Source of the DNA: Botrytis cinerea B05.10
Lineage: Eukaryota; Ascomycota; Leotiomycetes; Helotiales; Sclerotiniaceae
Assembly: GCF_000143535.2 (NCBI RefSeq)
Contig: NC_037320.1
Coordinates: forward strand, 496,001 to 560,000
Direction: 5' to 3'
DNA: 64,000 nucleotides
The notes under the pieces are model-generated. The model saw only the letters and a list, made by a program, of their open reading frames with translations. It ran no database searches and was not told the DNA's origin. The position numbers and the translations under genes are program-made. Positions 44,927 through 56,725 of this stretch are shown one piece after another (the stretch's first letter is position 1; each line of letters opens with the position of its first letter).

Positions 44927-46706
44927 ATGTCGACTTTGGACAACCTCAACCAAAATGTTTTTGGGCTCGTGGCATTGATTGTTGCGGTAATAGCACTTTT
45001 GACGACTTGTTTGCAGGTGGCGCAGCAATATTTCTCTAGTGCAGAGGGCTATAGACGATGTGCCGAGTCAGTGATGGGACTTTGGTCCGGGGGAACTCAT
45101 CGACAGTTGAGGATACGCGAGTTTCGAGTCGAGGTTGTTTTTGAAGTTCCAGTCATATTTGTTGCGCCGCCCAGCAATCAAAGGGGTCCAATCATGAATA
45201 GACCAATTCATTATATCGATGGCACTCCCGAATCATACAAGAATACCAAAGTTCGCCAACCGGACGATCAAGAGAAGAAAGATAGAGAAACTATTCAACG
45301 GATTCACACGGCGGATGATGAACGGGCATCTTGGGTTACCTTACTATCCAGTCTACAACATGAAGAATCAGAATCACGAAAATGGGACGAGGAAACTCGA
45401 TCGGAAAGACCACCAAGTGATGGACGTAAATCGATAGACGCTCCAAAGTACGAATTAGCTGTGGGTTTACAGGTCAAAACTCGGTCTTGGGATTTCGTCC
45501 CAGCTAGTATGACTAAACCGTATGCTACATCTGCTATATGTCACCTGGTGGAAATGATGGCATTCTTAGGAATGTATTGGAAGGTATTTGACCAAATACA
45601 ATGGAATCTCAGAGCCGAAGGAAATGGTTTTATTCTTACCTCGACGTCGGTTCATGGTTTAGGTGTTATGGTTGTGTTTACTGTTACAGGGAAATCTACA
45701 TTTGAGCAAGATCGTGTCATCCCATCAAATGATGTCAAGGCATTATGCTTTGGGACGGTCCCCAATATATTCGAGGAAAAGGAATACTTAGAAAAGGTGG
45801 ATACGGAATCTCAAAGTTTAGAATTGAAATTTGGAAGTCAAGATGATGTGGACATGACATTGGAGTCACTTGGCTGTAAACCTCTAATACTGGAACGATA
45901 TAGGAAAGATCACAGGCATATCTTCTCTGGTAAGTTCCACCTTTACTCTTGCAACTGCAAACGGATATCTAATTGTTTGCAAAGTATCTTTTGAAATCAT
46001 CGGCATGCTCGGGAAGGTTACTCGAATTCGTGGAAGCAATTTCAAAATGATTCCCAACCCAACTCAAGATCCTTGGTTGAAAAAAGCCGGTTCAAAACCC
46101 GCTTGGAGAGTCTCCAAACTGATGACCATCTTTCAGAAGAAACTTTGCGACATTGTCGAAAAGGAAAGCAATATCTATGGACCTTCCAGACCTCATCCCT
46201 TCACCAAAGTTATCGAACGATGGCAGACTATCCTCCGATCTCTTAATCCGGGAAAAGAAATCGATGAATACAATCTCAGCATTGAAATGCGCGAAATGAT
46301 CCACAATGCCATAGACGAAGAAACAAAATACCTCCTCCACGGTCTCAGACAAAAGGATGTTCTTCAAGTCGTCGTTGCTCATTTGGATAAAGTGACGGAA
46401 ATTCTCGCACAGCCTAAATCCTCTTTAAACTCCATCGTTTCTGCCCAAAAGGAAGAACCTTTGCTGAATGAATATTTCGATAAGATTCTACCTGCAGTTT
46501 CAGCACCTGTTATTGATGGAGAGGAGCTGAGTCTCTCGGAAAAGGAAAAGGAAACGGAAAAGGAAAAGGAAAAGAGAGCTACCATCTGGGTCTCACTAAT
46601 GTTCAGAATGTTGTGTTGGCTTTTGTTGCATGATTGGAATAAAGATGATAGATGCGGTGTTCCACCCGATTTGAAGGGAAGTAGAATGCCTGTTTTTATT
46701 GGATGA
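44927..46706 (+). CDS. Fungal membrane-anchored protein of unknown function
   Basis: Exons 44927-45929 and 45985-46706 (GTAAGT...CAAAG, phase 1) give about 574 residues. There is one N-terminal membrane segment (residues about 11-31, VFGLVALIVAVIALLTTCLQV). Then come YFSSAEGYRRCAESVMGLW and a region with conserved appearance (RIREFRVEVVFEVPVIFVAPP). The central domain reads ICHLVEMMAFLGMYWKVFD, and the C-terminal part is helical and charged, with SEKEKETEKEKEKR. A second hydrophobic patch near the end reads MFRMLCWLLLHDW. Proteins of this type occur widely in filamentous ascomycetes; I cannot name a tested function. Confidence 0.75.
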
Positions 46707-47149
46707 TGCTGGGATGGACAATAGGAAGAGATGGATGATTTGGAGACAGGAGGACTGCGATGATGACATTCACAGATTGCTTTATATTCTTGCGAGTGCA
46801 TGGCTTAGTGGCGCTGGAAACATATCATTATTATGGGGTTCTGGACGTTTATGGCGCTATGCAAAATAGAGGATCATAGTACTCTTGCTGTCTTTATGTA
46901 GATATACCCATGGAGCGTAGCGTAGCATGCATGGTATTTTAGTTAGTCTTTTTCTTTCTCAAAAAAATTGATTTTGTTTTGCTATCTACATTTCTTGCTT
47001 TCCTTTCTTTGATTGATACATTCATTCATTCATTCATTCTTCTCTGTTGGATATTGTATACCTTCATCACTTCACAATCCACTTTCCAATGTTCGCGGCG
47101 CACAACCATTCCACCCCTCTCATCTCCACTCCTCTAATCGCATCGCACC
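46707..47149. other. Convergent 3' intergenic region
   Basis: 440 bp between the 574-residue gene and acetate kinase. It contains a short (ATTC)n run near 47020-47040. No gene seen. Confidence 0.5.
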
Positions 47150-48557
47150 TCATTCCCCAAAAAGTCCCTCATCAACCACACAATGTCTCGCCATCTCAAA
47201 CTGTTCATCCGTCTTACAAACCAACATGCGATGCTTTGCCCCCTCCTTCCCAATTTCCTGCACCGTCCCCTCAATCTCCCTCGCATTCCTCTCCTCATCA
47301 ACCTCAAATCCCAAACACCTGATCTCCTCTCCCACCCTCCGTCTCAAAATCTCGCTCTTCTCGCCAATTCCCCCTGCAAAAACTAACGCATCGACATTCC
47401 CATGGAGAGAAACATAATAGTGTCCGATGTATGAGAGGATCCGATCGACGAAAATATCGAAAGCGAGTTTCATGGCGGGATCGGAGGAGGAGGAAGTAAT
47501 GGTGCCGAAATCGGTGGTGCCGGTGAGGGATTTCCAGCCGGATTCTTTGTTGAGGATTTCTTCAGCGCGCGAGATGTGTAGGGAGGAGGTGGAGTTGGGA
47601 GAGAGTTTTCCGACGTTGGTGGCGTAGTGGAAGACGAGACTGTAGTTGGGGGAGGGGGTTAGCGAGTGAGCAAAGGGGGGAGGGTATGGGTATCGGTGTG
47701 GGTTTTGGTTGTTGGGAAGATGAGAAAAGGGGTTTTAGGGGGGAATATATGGAGGAATAATAGATAGATAGATAGAGAAATACATACCTAGGATCCAAAC
47801 TCCCACTCCTCGTCGCCCCAGGCAATCCTGCCAACGGCGTCAATCCCATGCTCGTATCCCAACTCTTCCCATTCTTCACCACGCACGCGCTCGCTCCACT
47901 CCCCAAATGCAACGCAATAATATTCGTCTCTTCTTCCTTCTTCCCCAAAAACTCCGCTACACTCCTCGTAATAAACGCATAGGAAATCCCATGGAATCCA
48001 TATTTTCTCAACCCATTCTTCTTCGCAATCTCCTGATCAATCGGATACGTACTGATATGTTCTGGAATCGAAGCGTGGAATTGCGAATCAAAGACGGCGA
48101 TGTTGCGCGTAGATGGCAAATGGGTAATGCAGTGCTGGATAATGGCCAGTGCGGACGCGTTGTGCAGAGGCGCTAAATCCGTGAGCGTTTCGAGATGGTG
48201 GTAGGTTTCGCGGGTGATGAGTTGGCTGGTTTTGTAATCGCCGCCGTGCACGACGCGGTGGCTGGCCAGGGCGATGTCGGAGAGTTGGGAAATCTGGGGG
48301 AAGGATTCGTCGTTGATGAGGTGCGTGAGGATGTATTGGAATGCGGCGTTTTGGTCGGAGATCTGGTTGGAGAGGGCTTGGTCGTGGATTGTGGAGGTGT
48401 CGGAGCGTGAGTATTTGAAGGTTGGGGGGGGAGAGGTGAGGCCCGAGATTTGAGATGAGGCGAGGAGGGTGGGGGAGGAGTCGCCTTGCGAGGCGGAGAA
48501 GATGGAGATTTTGACGGAGGAGGATCCGGCGTTTATGGAGAGGATGATTTTGGTCAT
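47150..48557 (-). CDS. Acetate kinase
   Basis: Exons 48557-47788 and 47639-47150 (GTATGT...CTACAG, phase 2) give about 419 residues, the usual size. Family signatures: ILSINAGSSSVKISIF at residues 4-19, ALASHRVVHGG, AVFDSQFHASIP, YGFHGISYAF, ALHLGSGASACVVKNGKSWD, TPLAGLPGATRSGSLDP, and DALVFAGGIGE with ATP-binding glycines. It interconverts acetyl phosphate plus ADP with acetate plus ATP. It sits head to head with phosphoketolase, which makes acetyl phosphate, so the two form one pathway. The 2-kb coding neighbourhood is GC-richer than most of the window. Confidence 0.95.
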
Positions 48558-50279
48558 GGCGAGTGGTAGGTATTGTGTTGTTGTTGTATGTTGAGGTTTG
48601 AAGACCGCCAGTGGATGATTGAGATAGCAGATGAATATCTAGATAATTGTGTGAGTAGGTAGGTATCTACTAGAAATGTACGGGTCAAATCTCCAATCGT
48701 CGTCTTTCTTTGAATCTGGCACTGGCGCTGGCACTCAATCTTCGATATTGGTGAATCAGATCAGATGGAAATATCGATTCCAAAATATATCTAGATAGAT
48801 GCAGATAGAGAGAGACCTAGGTAGTTAAAGCCAGCCCATCAACGCAGCAAAGCTAAAATCATGCCACAATCCAAGCCGTTGCATCTCTCGTCCCATACTC
48901 ATATAATCGTATCATCATGCCAAAGCAGCAGCCCGCACACGCACAGATGACGTTCCAAGAGTTTCCCCGCCATATCGTGCGTGGATTTCTTATCGCGGCC
49001 GAGAATTGACACTTATCGATTGGCTCCCTCGTTGGTGAGTTAGCAGAGCGACAGGGGATCAAAGCATAAGAGCTCTCGAGAAGCTTTTCCGGATTGTCGG
49101 GAACGGAATGGCGGGAACTTACAGGGGGAGAAGCTTGGATGTGTAAATGTATTGTTACAGGGGAGGGGAAATCAGAAGCTTGGATTCTTGCTTGGATGGA
49201 TGGTGGATTCTTCCCTCGTGCCATGAAATGCTGCTGCTGCTGTTGGTGTTGTTGTTGTTGTTGTTGTTGTTGATGGGTTGCTTTGGGTTGGGTTTGGGGG
49301 TTATTCGCCGTTTCATCCGGAAAGAGGAAATGGATTAGATGTATTCTTTCTTCCTTCTACCAAGTGACTGTTGCTGTGGTTGAGATGAGAGGATTGAACT
49401 GATATCGCCGTCTATAAAGACAGGCGGATCTCAATCCAATTCCAAACGCTGTACCTACTCCGTACTCGTAGGTAGCGAGCGATCTACACTATCCGTTCTC
49501 CACCCATTCGAAAGGGGTATGACGTTAACGTTAACACAAACGTCAAGCTTTCTTCCCTACCCGATACGAGACGTTCTAGCAAGTTTCTAGTATAAACTAA
49601 TTACATCAAACAACATCAAAACTCGTCAAGAGCATAGGAATTTCGGTGTTTCCACAAAGTCCATGCCTTCTAGAACGTTTTAATGTTGGAAATAGACATC
49701 TAGTTGGGCCTTGGCTTTGGCTGTGGATGGTGGATGGTCGATGCATTTAAGTCTAGATGTAAGAATCGTATCGGATTTATCGGCATCGTTAGTTTGTTGC
49801 CATAGGTGTACCCAGTATGCATGACGGATGACGATGGATGATGATGGATGATGATGATGATGATGATGAATGAATGAATGAATGATAGATAGATGTGACG
49901 CAGTTGTCCCTTTGTTAAAGATGGAAGAAGTGGAGAGCTAGAGAGCTTGTTTTTGTCCGTGGAGAAATAGTAGGAGGGGTAATGTTATTTTGTTTATCTT
50001 TTCAATTGTTCTCTTCTCTGGATTCTACTCAAGTATATTCTATATTCGAAATAATCAATTATCTCTTCTTCTTCATCTCAATACCCCACTCGTCATTCCT
50101 CTATCTATTTGCTGTCGAAAATATCGGGATTGTCTGCTTGGTGTCAAGGTAAACAAACGGCATATATTGACGCAAATAACGAAATCAAAATACCACGACC
50201 ACGAACACAAACACAACTACAATTACAACCACAATAACCTCACACCACCCCTCAAGACCAACTCACAGCAAACTCAAAC
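48558..50279. promoter_or_regulatory. Shared intergenic region of acetate kinase and phosphoketolase
   Basis: A 1.7-kb divergent region that must hold both promoters. It contains (GTT)n near 49230-49272, (GAT)n/(GAAT)n near 49835-49885, and a striking GTTAACGTTAAC sequence near 49535 flanked by ACGTC-like ends. A 121-codon minus-strand open frame (49224-48859) is not protein-like enough to support. Bidirectional co-regulation is inference. Confidence 0.5.
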
Positions 50280-53003
50280 ATGCCTGGAGAAATCATAGAT
50301 AGACCAAATCCTCAAGCGTTGAATTCTAATATACCTGGTTCTGCAACGGTCAATGATCTAGCAGTCAAGTTGGAAAAGTTGCAAATCCCCGATGATGATT
50401 TAAGAGGACTTGAGGAATTTCGTAGAGCTAGCAATTACATTGCTGCTGGTAGGTAATGCAAAATGAAGATCACCACACCCCGGCTAACATCTTCATAGCT
50501 ATGATTTTCCTTTCCGATAATGCCTATTTGGAAAGAGATCTCACATTTGATGATATAAAACCAAGACTTTTAGGTCACTGGGGAACATGTCCTGGTCTTA
50601 CTTTGGTTTATGCTCATTTGAATTATCTCACGAAGAAGAATGATCTTGATATGATATATGTTGTTGGACCTGGTCATGGAGCTCCGGCAATTCTTTCTTC
50701 TCTTTGGCTAGAAGGGACTTTGGCCAAATTCTATCCCAAATATTCCAACAATAAGCAAGGTCTTCATAACCTCATTACTGGTTTCAGTACACCATCTGGA
50801 TTTCCTTCTCACATCAGTGCCGAAGTTCCAGGTTCCATCCATGAAGGTGGAGAACTTGGATATGCTCTTTCGGTAGCTTTTGGGGCTGTGATGGATAATC
50901 CAGATTTGGTGGTTGCTTGTGTAGTTGGTGATGGTGAAGCAGAATCGGGTCCAACAGCTACTGCATGGCATGCGGCCAAATATATTGATCCTGCGGAATC
51001 AGGTGCGGTTATTCCAATTGTTCATGTAAATGGTTTCAAGATTTCCGAAAGAACTATTTATGGTTGTATGGATGACAAGGAAATGGCATCTTTATTTACT
51101 GGATATGGATATCAATGCCGATTTGTTGAGGATTTGGAAGATATCGTAAGTCAATTGCTCGGAAGTTGGGAGAATTATGCTGTGAAGTCGTGTTGAGGAA
51201 ATTATGCTAACAGTATATCAGGACCGTGATATGGCTACAAGTATGCAATGGGCTCTTGATGAAATCCGTAAGATTCAAAAGGCCGCCAGATCTGGAAAGC
51301 CAATTATGAAACCAAGAGTAGTTTCCCCCAATTCATAGATGAGGATCATGTACTAACACCAAATAGTGGCCAGTAATCATCATGAGAACTCCAAAAGGAT
51401 GGAGTGGTCCTAAGATTGTTGATGGAGAATATGTTGAAGGATCATTCCATGCCCATCAAGTTCCTCTGATGGCCGTAAAATCCAACAAAGATCAACTCGC
51501 TGACCTCCAAAAATGGCTTTTATCATATGGCCCAGCTAAATTGTTTACAGAATCCGGTGATGTTGTGGATTCTGTCAAGGCAATCATCCCACCCGAACAC
51601 AAAAAACTTGGTCAGAGACCAGAAACATACAAAAACCATGAAGTATTAAAAGTGCCAGATTGGAAAAATTATGGTGTTGAGAAAGGAACAGAAGTTTCTT
51701 GTATGAAAGCTATTGGCGATCTGATTGATCAAACTTTGGTTGATAACCCAAAATCCCTTCGTCTCTTCTCCCCAGATGAACTTGTCAGTAATAAACTTGA
51801 CGCAGTATTCAAGAATACAGGGCGTGATTTCCAATGGGATGAATTTTCACATGCTCAAGGTGGAAGGGTTATTGAAATTCTTAGTGAACACACATGTCAA
51901 GGTTTCCTTCAAGGTATGAGATATTTCTCTCATCTTGTCTTGTGCATCCTTACTCACTATTTCTAGGATACACTCTCACCGGACGTACTGGAATCTTCCC
52001 ATCTTATGAATCCTTCCTCGGTATAATTCACACCATGATGGTTCAATATAGTAAATTCAACAAAATGGCTCGAGAAACCCGTTTCAGAGCAGATCTCTCA
52101 TCTCTCAATTATATCGAAACCAGTACATGGACTCGTCAAGAACATAATGGATTTTCTCATCAAAATCCTTCATTCATCGGTGCAGTGTTGAATCTCAAAC
52201 CAACAGCCGCAAGAGTTTATCTCCCACCCGATGCAAATACTTTCCTCTCGACAATCTCTCACTGTCTCCAATCAACCAACTACATAAACCTAATGGTTGG
52301 ATCCAAACAACCTCAGCCCGTCTTCCTCAGTCCCGAAGAAGCAAACAAGCATTGCCAAGCCGGTGCTTCGATTTGGAAATTCTGCAGCACAGACGATGGA
52401 CTTGACCCCGATGTCGTCCTCGTAGGAATCGGTTCTGAACTCATGTTTGAAGTCGTGGTCGCCGCTGCCTTGCTCCGCAAAAAGTGTCCAGAATTGAGAA
52501 TCAGAGTGGTCAACGTAACCGATTTGATGATTTTGGAAGCCGAAACTCTGCATCCGCATAGCTTGACACAGGAGGAATTTGATAGTTTGTTCACGCCTGA
52601 TAAGCCGATTCATTTTAATTATCATGGGTATAGTAATGAGATTAAGGGGTTGCTGTTTGGAAGACCTCATTTGGAGAGAATGAGTATCGCGTGTTATAAG
52701 GAGGAGGGATCGACGACCACGCCGTTTGATATGATGTTGAGGAATGGGGTTAGTAGGTATCATGTTATGGAAGCGGCGATTAGGGGAGGGGCGAGGGGGA
52801 ATAAAAAGGTGGCGTTGGAGATGACGGGGTGGTTGGGGGAGGTTAGAGGGAGTCAGAGTAGGGTGGGGAAATACATTTTGAGGGAGGGGAGGGATCCAGA
52901 GGGCACTTTTGATGTGCCGAGGTTTGAGGGGACGGTGTTTGGGAAGGATGTTGGGGGGGATGTGAAGGAGGGGGGGAAGGAGGATGGATTTTTTGTTAAT
53001 TGA
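50280..53003 (+). CDS. Phosphoketolase (xylulose-5-phosphate/fructose-6-phosphate)
   Basis: Five exons (50280-50448, 50499-51145, 51222-51317, 51367-51913, 51967-53003) sum to 832 codons, matching the usual size. Thiamine-diphosphate motifs are intact: YVVGPGHGAPA, STPSGFPSHISAEVPGSIHEGGELGYAL, and VGDGEAESGPTATAWHAAKY. VIIMRTPKGWSGP, GRTGIFPSYESF, TWTRQEHNGFSHQNPSF and LRIRVVNVTDLM identify the rest of the fold. The enzyme cleaves the sugar phosphate with inorganic phosphate to give acetyl phosphate plus glyceraldehyde-3-phosphate or erythrose-4-phosphate. Acetate kinase, encoded divergently next door, uses the acetyl phosphate. The Gly/Asp/Lys-rich end (DVGGDVKEGGKEDG) is probably disordered. 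Confidence 0.96.
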
Positions 53004-53752
53004 GGGTGGGAGGAATGGGATTTCTTTGGGGGGGGGGGGGCGGTACGGAAATGGTGAGATGGGGATGTGATGAGGATGATGAACGTGTGCTTAACACTGT
53101 ATGTGATTCCATAATGCGGACATTGAAAATAAGAATTCTAATATCTTTTCTCTCGATCCATCATTTTCTCGTTTGAATATCCCGTCTCGTAATATACACA
53201 CACTTCATATCAATTTCAATTTCAACTTCAACTTCAATTCCACAATACCATTTCTATCTCTTCAACGAATACAACACACGCGTAAGAACCCCCCCTTCCC
53301 GAACAACACCCCGCCACCGAAACGAGGAACTATTACCCACAGACACGAAGAAAGCTCTATGCATCCACCCTACCAGTCTCAAGCTCCCCTCCCCTATCCA
53401 GGAAACTAATTTGATTTAATCAAAAGCTGGCATCCCCTTCTCAAACAACCAGAGATCCGAGGAGTGGGGCGCGGGGGGGGGGAGGGAGGGGATTTCTATT
53501 TCCCTTCCTCGCTTCCTCCATATCCATTTCTGTCCTCGATCTGTATCAGTACCCCTTTTAGAAGTCCGCTACCTGCCGTTCTTCGGATTTTCGAATTATC
53601 AAAGATCGAAGACCCCTACCGAGTATTTAACCATTGGAATTTATTCTCAATCTGAATTTCAACGTATTTTACCTGCAATAGCCCACATCTCTCAATATTC
53701 GAACGTCTGTTGATGTGAATCATAATCGCTGAACATGGTTTATTGAAAAAGA
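53004..53752. other. Intergenic with G-tract and low complexity
   Basis: 3' flank of phosphoketolase, with an 11-12 nt G run near 53030 and a (TTCAAT)n-like stretch near 53210-53240. No gene supported. Confidence 0.5.
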
Positions 53753-56522
53753 TTACTCAAGTCGGACCACCTTGATATTTCCCTGCCCGACCAATCTCTC
53801 GAAAAGACTCCTCGATAATTGAACACTAAACTCATTATTTCCAAAAAGATCTAACAGCCGGCACCACCAACTTCTGCCTCGAGTCTCCATACAAAATAAT
53901 ATGAGCTTGATCAAAGGTAAGCGGGATAATGCAATCGGGTTCTCTAGCAGAAGATACACCGTCGATCATAACGACTTGAGGTTTGAACCCCATTTCGCGA
54001 AGCGCCGCGGAATTGTTGCAAGTCGAAACGATGATTTCGGTACGAGCGTCCCTAACAACATTTTCTATTTCGTCGATTCCTTCTTTGACGAATCTTTCTG
54101 CTGGCACGGATTTTCCTTCCCGAAGCATCGCAAGCCAGTTGCGTCCCTTGTTGCGAATAGTGTTGCTCAACTCAGAATCGTTTGCTTTGCGATGAAAAGA
54201 TTTTATGACGTGGTTCGAGATTCTGTATGCTTCGAGGGGATCATCTTCTTCGCCATCCTTCATCTCGTCGTCTCTCTTCATAAAGTCATCTTCTGTGGAA
54301 GCGTTGGCTGAAAGGTGGATAATGCGAAATTTCTCTTTTGATTCCTTGACCTCGGCCACAATCCCGGGCGCTGGATTTACTCCAGTTGTTTCATTATCAA
54401 CAGCCTCAAATAGTTTCTGAGTTGCCTTGAATATCGATAACAATGCGGTTGCTGTAGCTGCATTAGTAGGTGCGGCATATAGACTTTTATAGCCAAGTTG
54501 TGCTATTCCAACACATGTAACAGCACAGTCAAGCTTCTAGCAGTTCTGGATTGGCCTTGAATAATTGTAGCTGGTAGAACATCCTCGATAACTGCATCGT
54601 ATGCCTCTCGCTGCATAAGTTTAAGGGCACAATTTTCAAGCCACTGGTCGTATACCTTTTGGTTGAGAAGTGGTAGTTGGTTGTATGTGATTGCTTTCAG
54701 AGCTAGAAGGTGATCCTCGATATCATCTCTAACATCGGCCATACCTTCACCGAGTATAACTCTCTAGAGAATTCTTCCGTAGGCATCGTCTTTAGCTTTA
54801 TCTTCCGCAACCATACCAATTGCTTTAAGTTGACGGATTGTATTAAGGTGATTGCTCAAGACCTTCAGTTGAATATTGACTTTTCTTCCTACATGAAATT
54901 TCCGTTTCTTACCTTTAGGCATATTAAAAGAAATGACGAATTGCCTGTTTTCCTTGGCTACGAGAACTTGAGCGGTCCATTCTATGTTATTCAAACCGAC
55001 AATGACAACCTCTTGGGCGGATACCTCATCTTCGTTGGAATCATAGATGGCTTGCTCGCCTTCGTTCTTATCTATCACTTTAGTATCAAGATTTTCTTGG
55101 CTACTAGTGATGTTAGTGGCACCTGTAGTGGCTTCGTTCTCTTCTTCCTCTGGGACTATACCATTCTCAATCTTGTCTTCGTCATTCTCTAGCTCGGCAT
55201 TAGGTTCTTCGGCTATTGTGAATCGCCCACATCCAACGAGAAATCGGGTCCCCCTACTGATTGAAGGGAAGGTCAATCCGCCACGGATATCAAATTCAAG
55301 TTGAACATGGTCCCTCTTCACGTACCTTACAATCGCTTCATAGGTTCGCTCCCAATTGTAGTATTGTTCGTTAAATTTGACTGAGGCTACGATATCATGG
55401 ATAACGGCAGCGCTGAGTACGATTTCCCGCTCTTCCATTGATCCAAAATTGTTTCTTGCGTCGTGTGTAACATACCTTTGAATCTCGTCCTTTTCAGCTG
55501 AAGCCTCAGCCATCCAAGGTTCATGGGGAAGACATTTTGTTGGACTCGTGTACCAATCATTGAATCGGCGGCCTAAAGTCTCCTTTACATGGTCATTCTA
55601 GATAGCCCCTAATACTTCCTGCGCACATACTGCAACTCTGTGTGTCCAGTATGCAACTATCTCTTCGAGAAAGTTTCCGAATCTGCGTATCAAGGTGAAG
55701 TTAAATTGACCTTTTCTCAACATTCTTTGAAACTCCAAAGCACGAGGATCGTTAAAAGATCTGGCGTCAGGATTTATTTTTGGTGGCGAAATGCGGACCT
55801 TCACTGTGAAGTTAAGAGCACGGAAACCTCCTTTTTGCTTGGCTGCATCGTCACCTTTTGCTTGTGGGTCTCCTGCAAATGTGAGCAATTCTTCTGCCTG
55901 CTTCACAGCAAGTTCAGGTGTGTCCAAGTTATTGGCAAACATGGACAGAATTGCATCCACATTCAAGGCGGCATATCTTTCCCCAAGGTTGCATAGCTTG
56001 AAGATGCGATCTTCAATAGGATGAACAACAACATTCTTTAGAAGAAAAACTTTGCATGTTAAGAACAACCACATACCCATCAACTTCTAATCTTAAACTA
56101 CGAACTTGCGATGCCAATTCAAGAGATGAAGCTAGGTAATCCAACATCTTGATTTCATCTGTACCATCAAATGAATCTTTGACAGGTTTTAATACCACCA
56201 TGGCACCTTTCGACCTATTCTTTGCTCTTATTTCAGACCCAGATGGTTTATCTCTCCCATTTACTGGCCTAATTACATCATCCTTGCAGAGAGAAAGCTC
56301 AAGGAATGCTCTGTTCATGCGAGCTGCATCACTCTTTTTCTTCTTGCTGGCCTGATTGTGACTGCCATCGACCTTTCTCTTACTAGATCCTGGCACTTTA
56401 GGATCATGTTTTGATCCAACACTGGATCCAGATGGGGCAGAGCCTCCATTAGGTCTGGGAGCTCAAGGCTTTCCTTCCTTGCTACCCTTCTTAGGGGCCT
56501 GATTGTTCTTTAGGGGAACCAT
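53753..56522 (-). pseudogene. Relic of a superfamily-1 (UPF1/DNA2-like) helicase
   Basis: A reading frame starts at 56522 (MVPLKNNQAPKKGSKEG) and runs through a Lys-rich N-terminus and central domains (HPIEDRIFKLCNLGERYAALN; EEREIVLSAAVIHDI; NRQFVISFNMPKGKKRKF) into helicase motifs. It is broken by in-frame stops at 56463-56465 (TGA), 55598-55600 (TAG) and 54764-54766 (TAG), with frameshifts near 54520 and 53850. One ~40-bp intron near 56080 is uncertain. Motif I reads IIQGQSRTARS where GPPGTGKT is expected. Motif Ia is SLYAAPTNAA. Motif II reads MIDGVSSAREP where DEAS is expected. Motif III is ILYGDSRQK. Sequence ends at VKVVRLE-like residues before motifs IV-VI. Such a protein could not hydrolyse ATP. 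Probably a dead, truncated gene copy. Confidence 0.75.
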
Positions 56523-56559
56523 CTCAGAAGTGGGTGAGGGGAGGGGAGGTGTAAAATTT

Positions 56560-56725
56560 TATAGCTATACAGACAACTATAAGGGTGAGAAACTCAACAA
56601 AGAGAATCTCGGAAAAAAGAACTCAGTTAAGAGCTTCTCTTTCGAAGGTTTGTGGACTCGAAAGACCACGGCGAGACTACTACCGAAGTAGGTAGTCTCA
56701 AAAAAAAAAAAAAAAAAAAAAAAAA
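56560..56725 (+). mobile_element. Possible retroposon 3' end with poly(A) tail
   Basis: A run of 26 A residues (56700-56725) directly follows a near-perfect inverted repeat: GAGACTAC at 56673-56680 and GTAGTCTC at 56692-56699, with TAC/GTA pairing in the loop flank. A homopolymer tail right after a hairpin is typical of SINE or LINE 3' ends. I see no convincing Pol III A/B boxes or target-site duplication, so the left boundary is arbitrary. A simple A-microsatellite is the alternative. Confidence 0.35.

Noticed and set aside
47013..47417. 134-codon plus-strand frame opposite acetate kinase
   Set aside because: It is antisense to the conserved kinase exon, and its Ser/Pro/His-rich composition follows from that exon's codon use.
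48859..49224. 121-codon minus-strand frame between acetate kinase and phosphoketolase
   Set aside because: No splice partners, unbiased composition and no recognisable motif; it lies in the shared promoter region.
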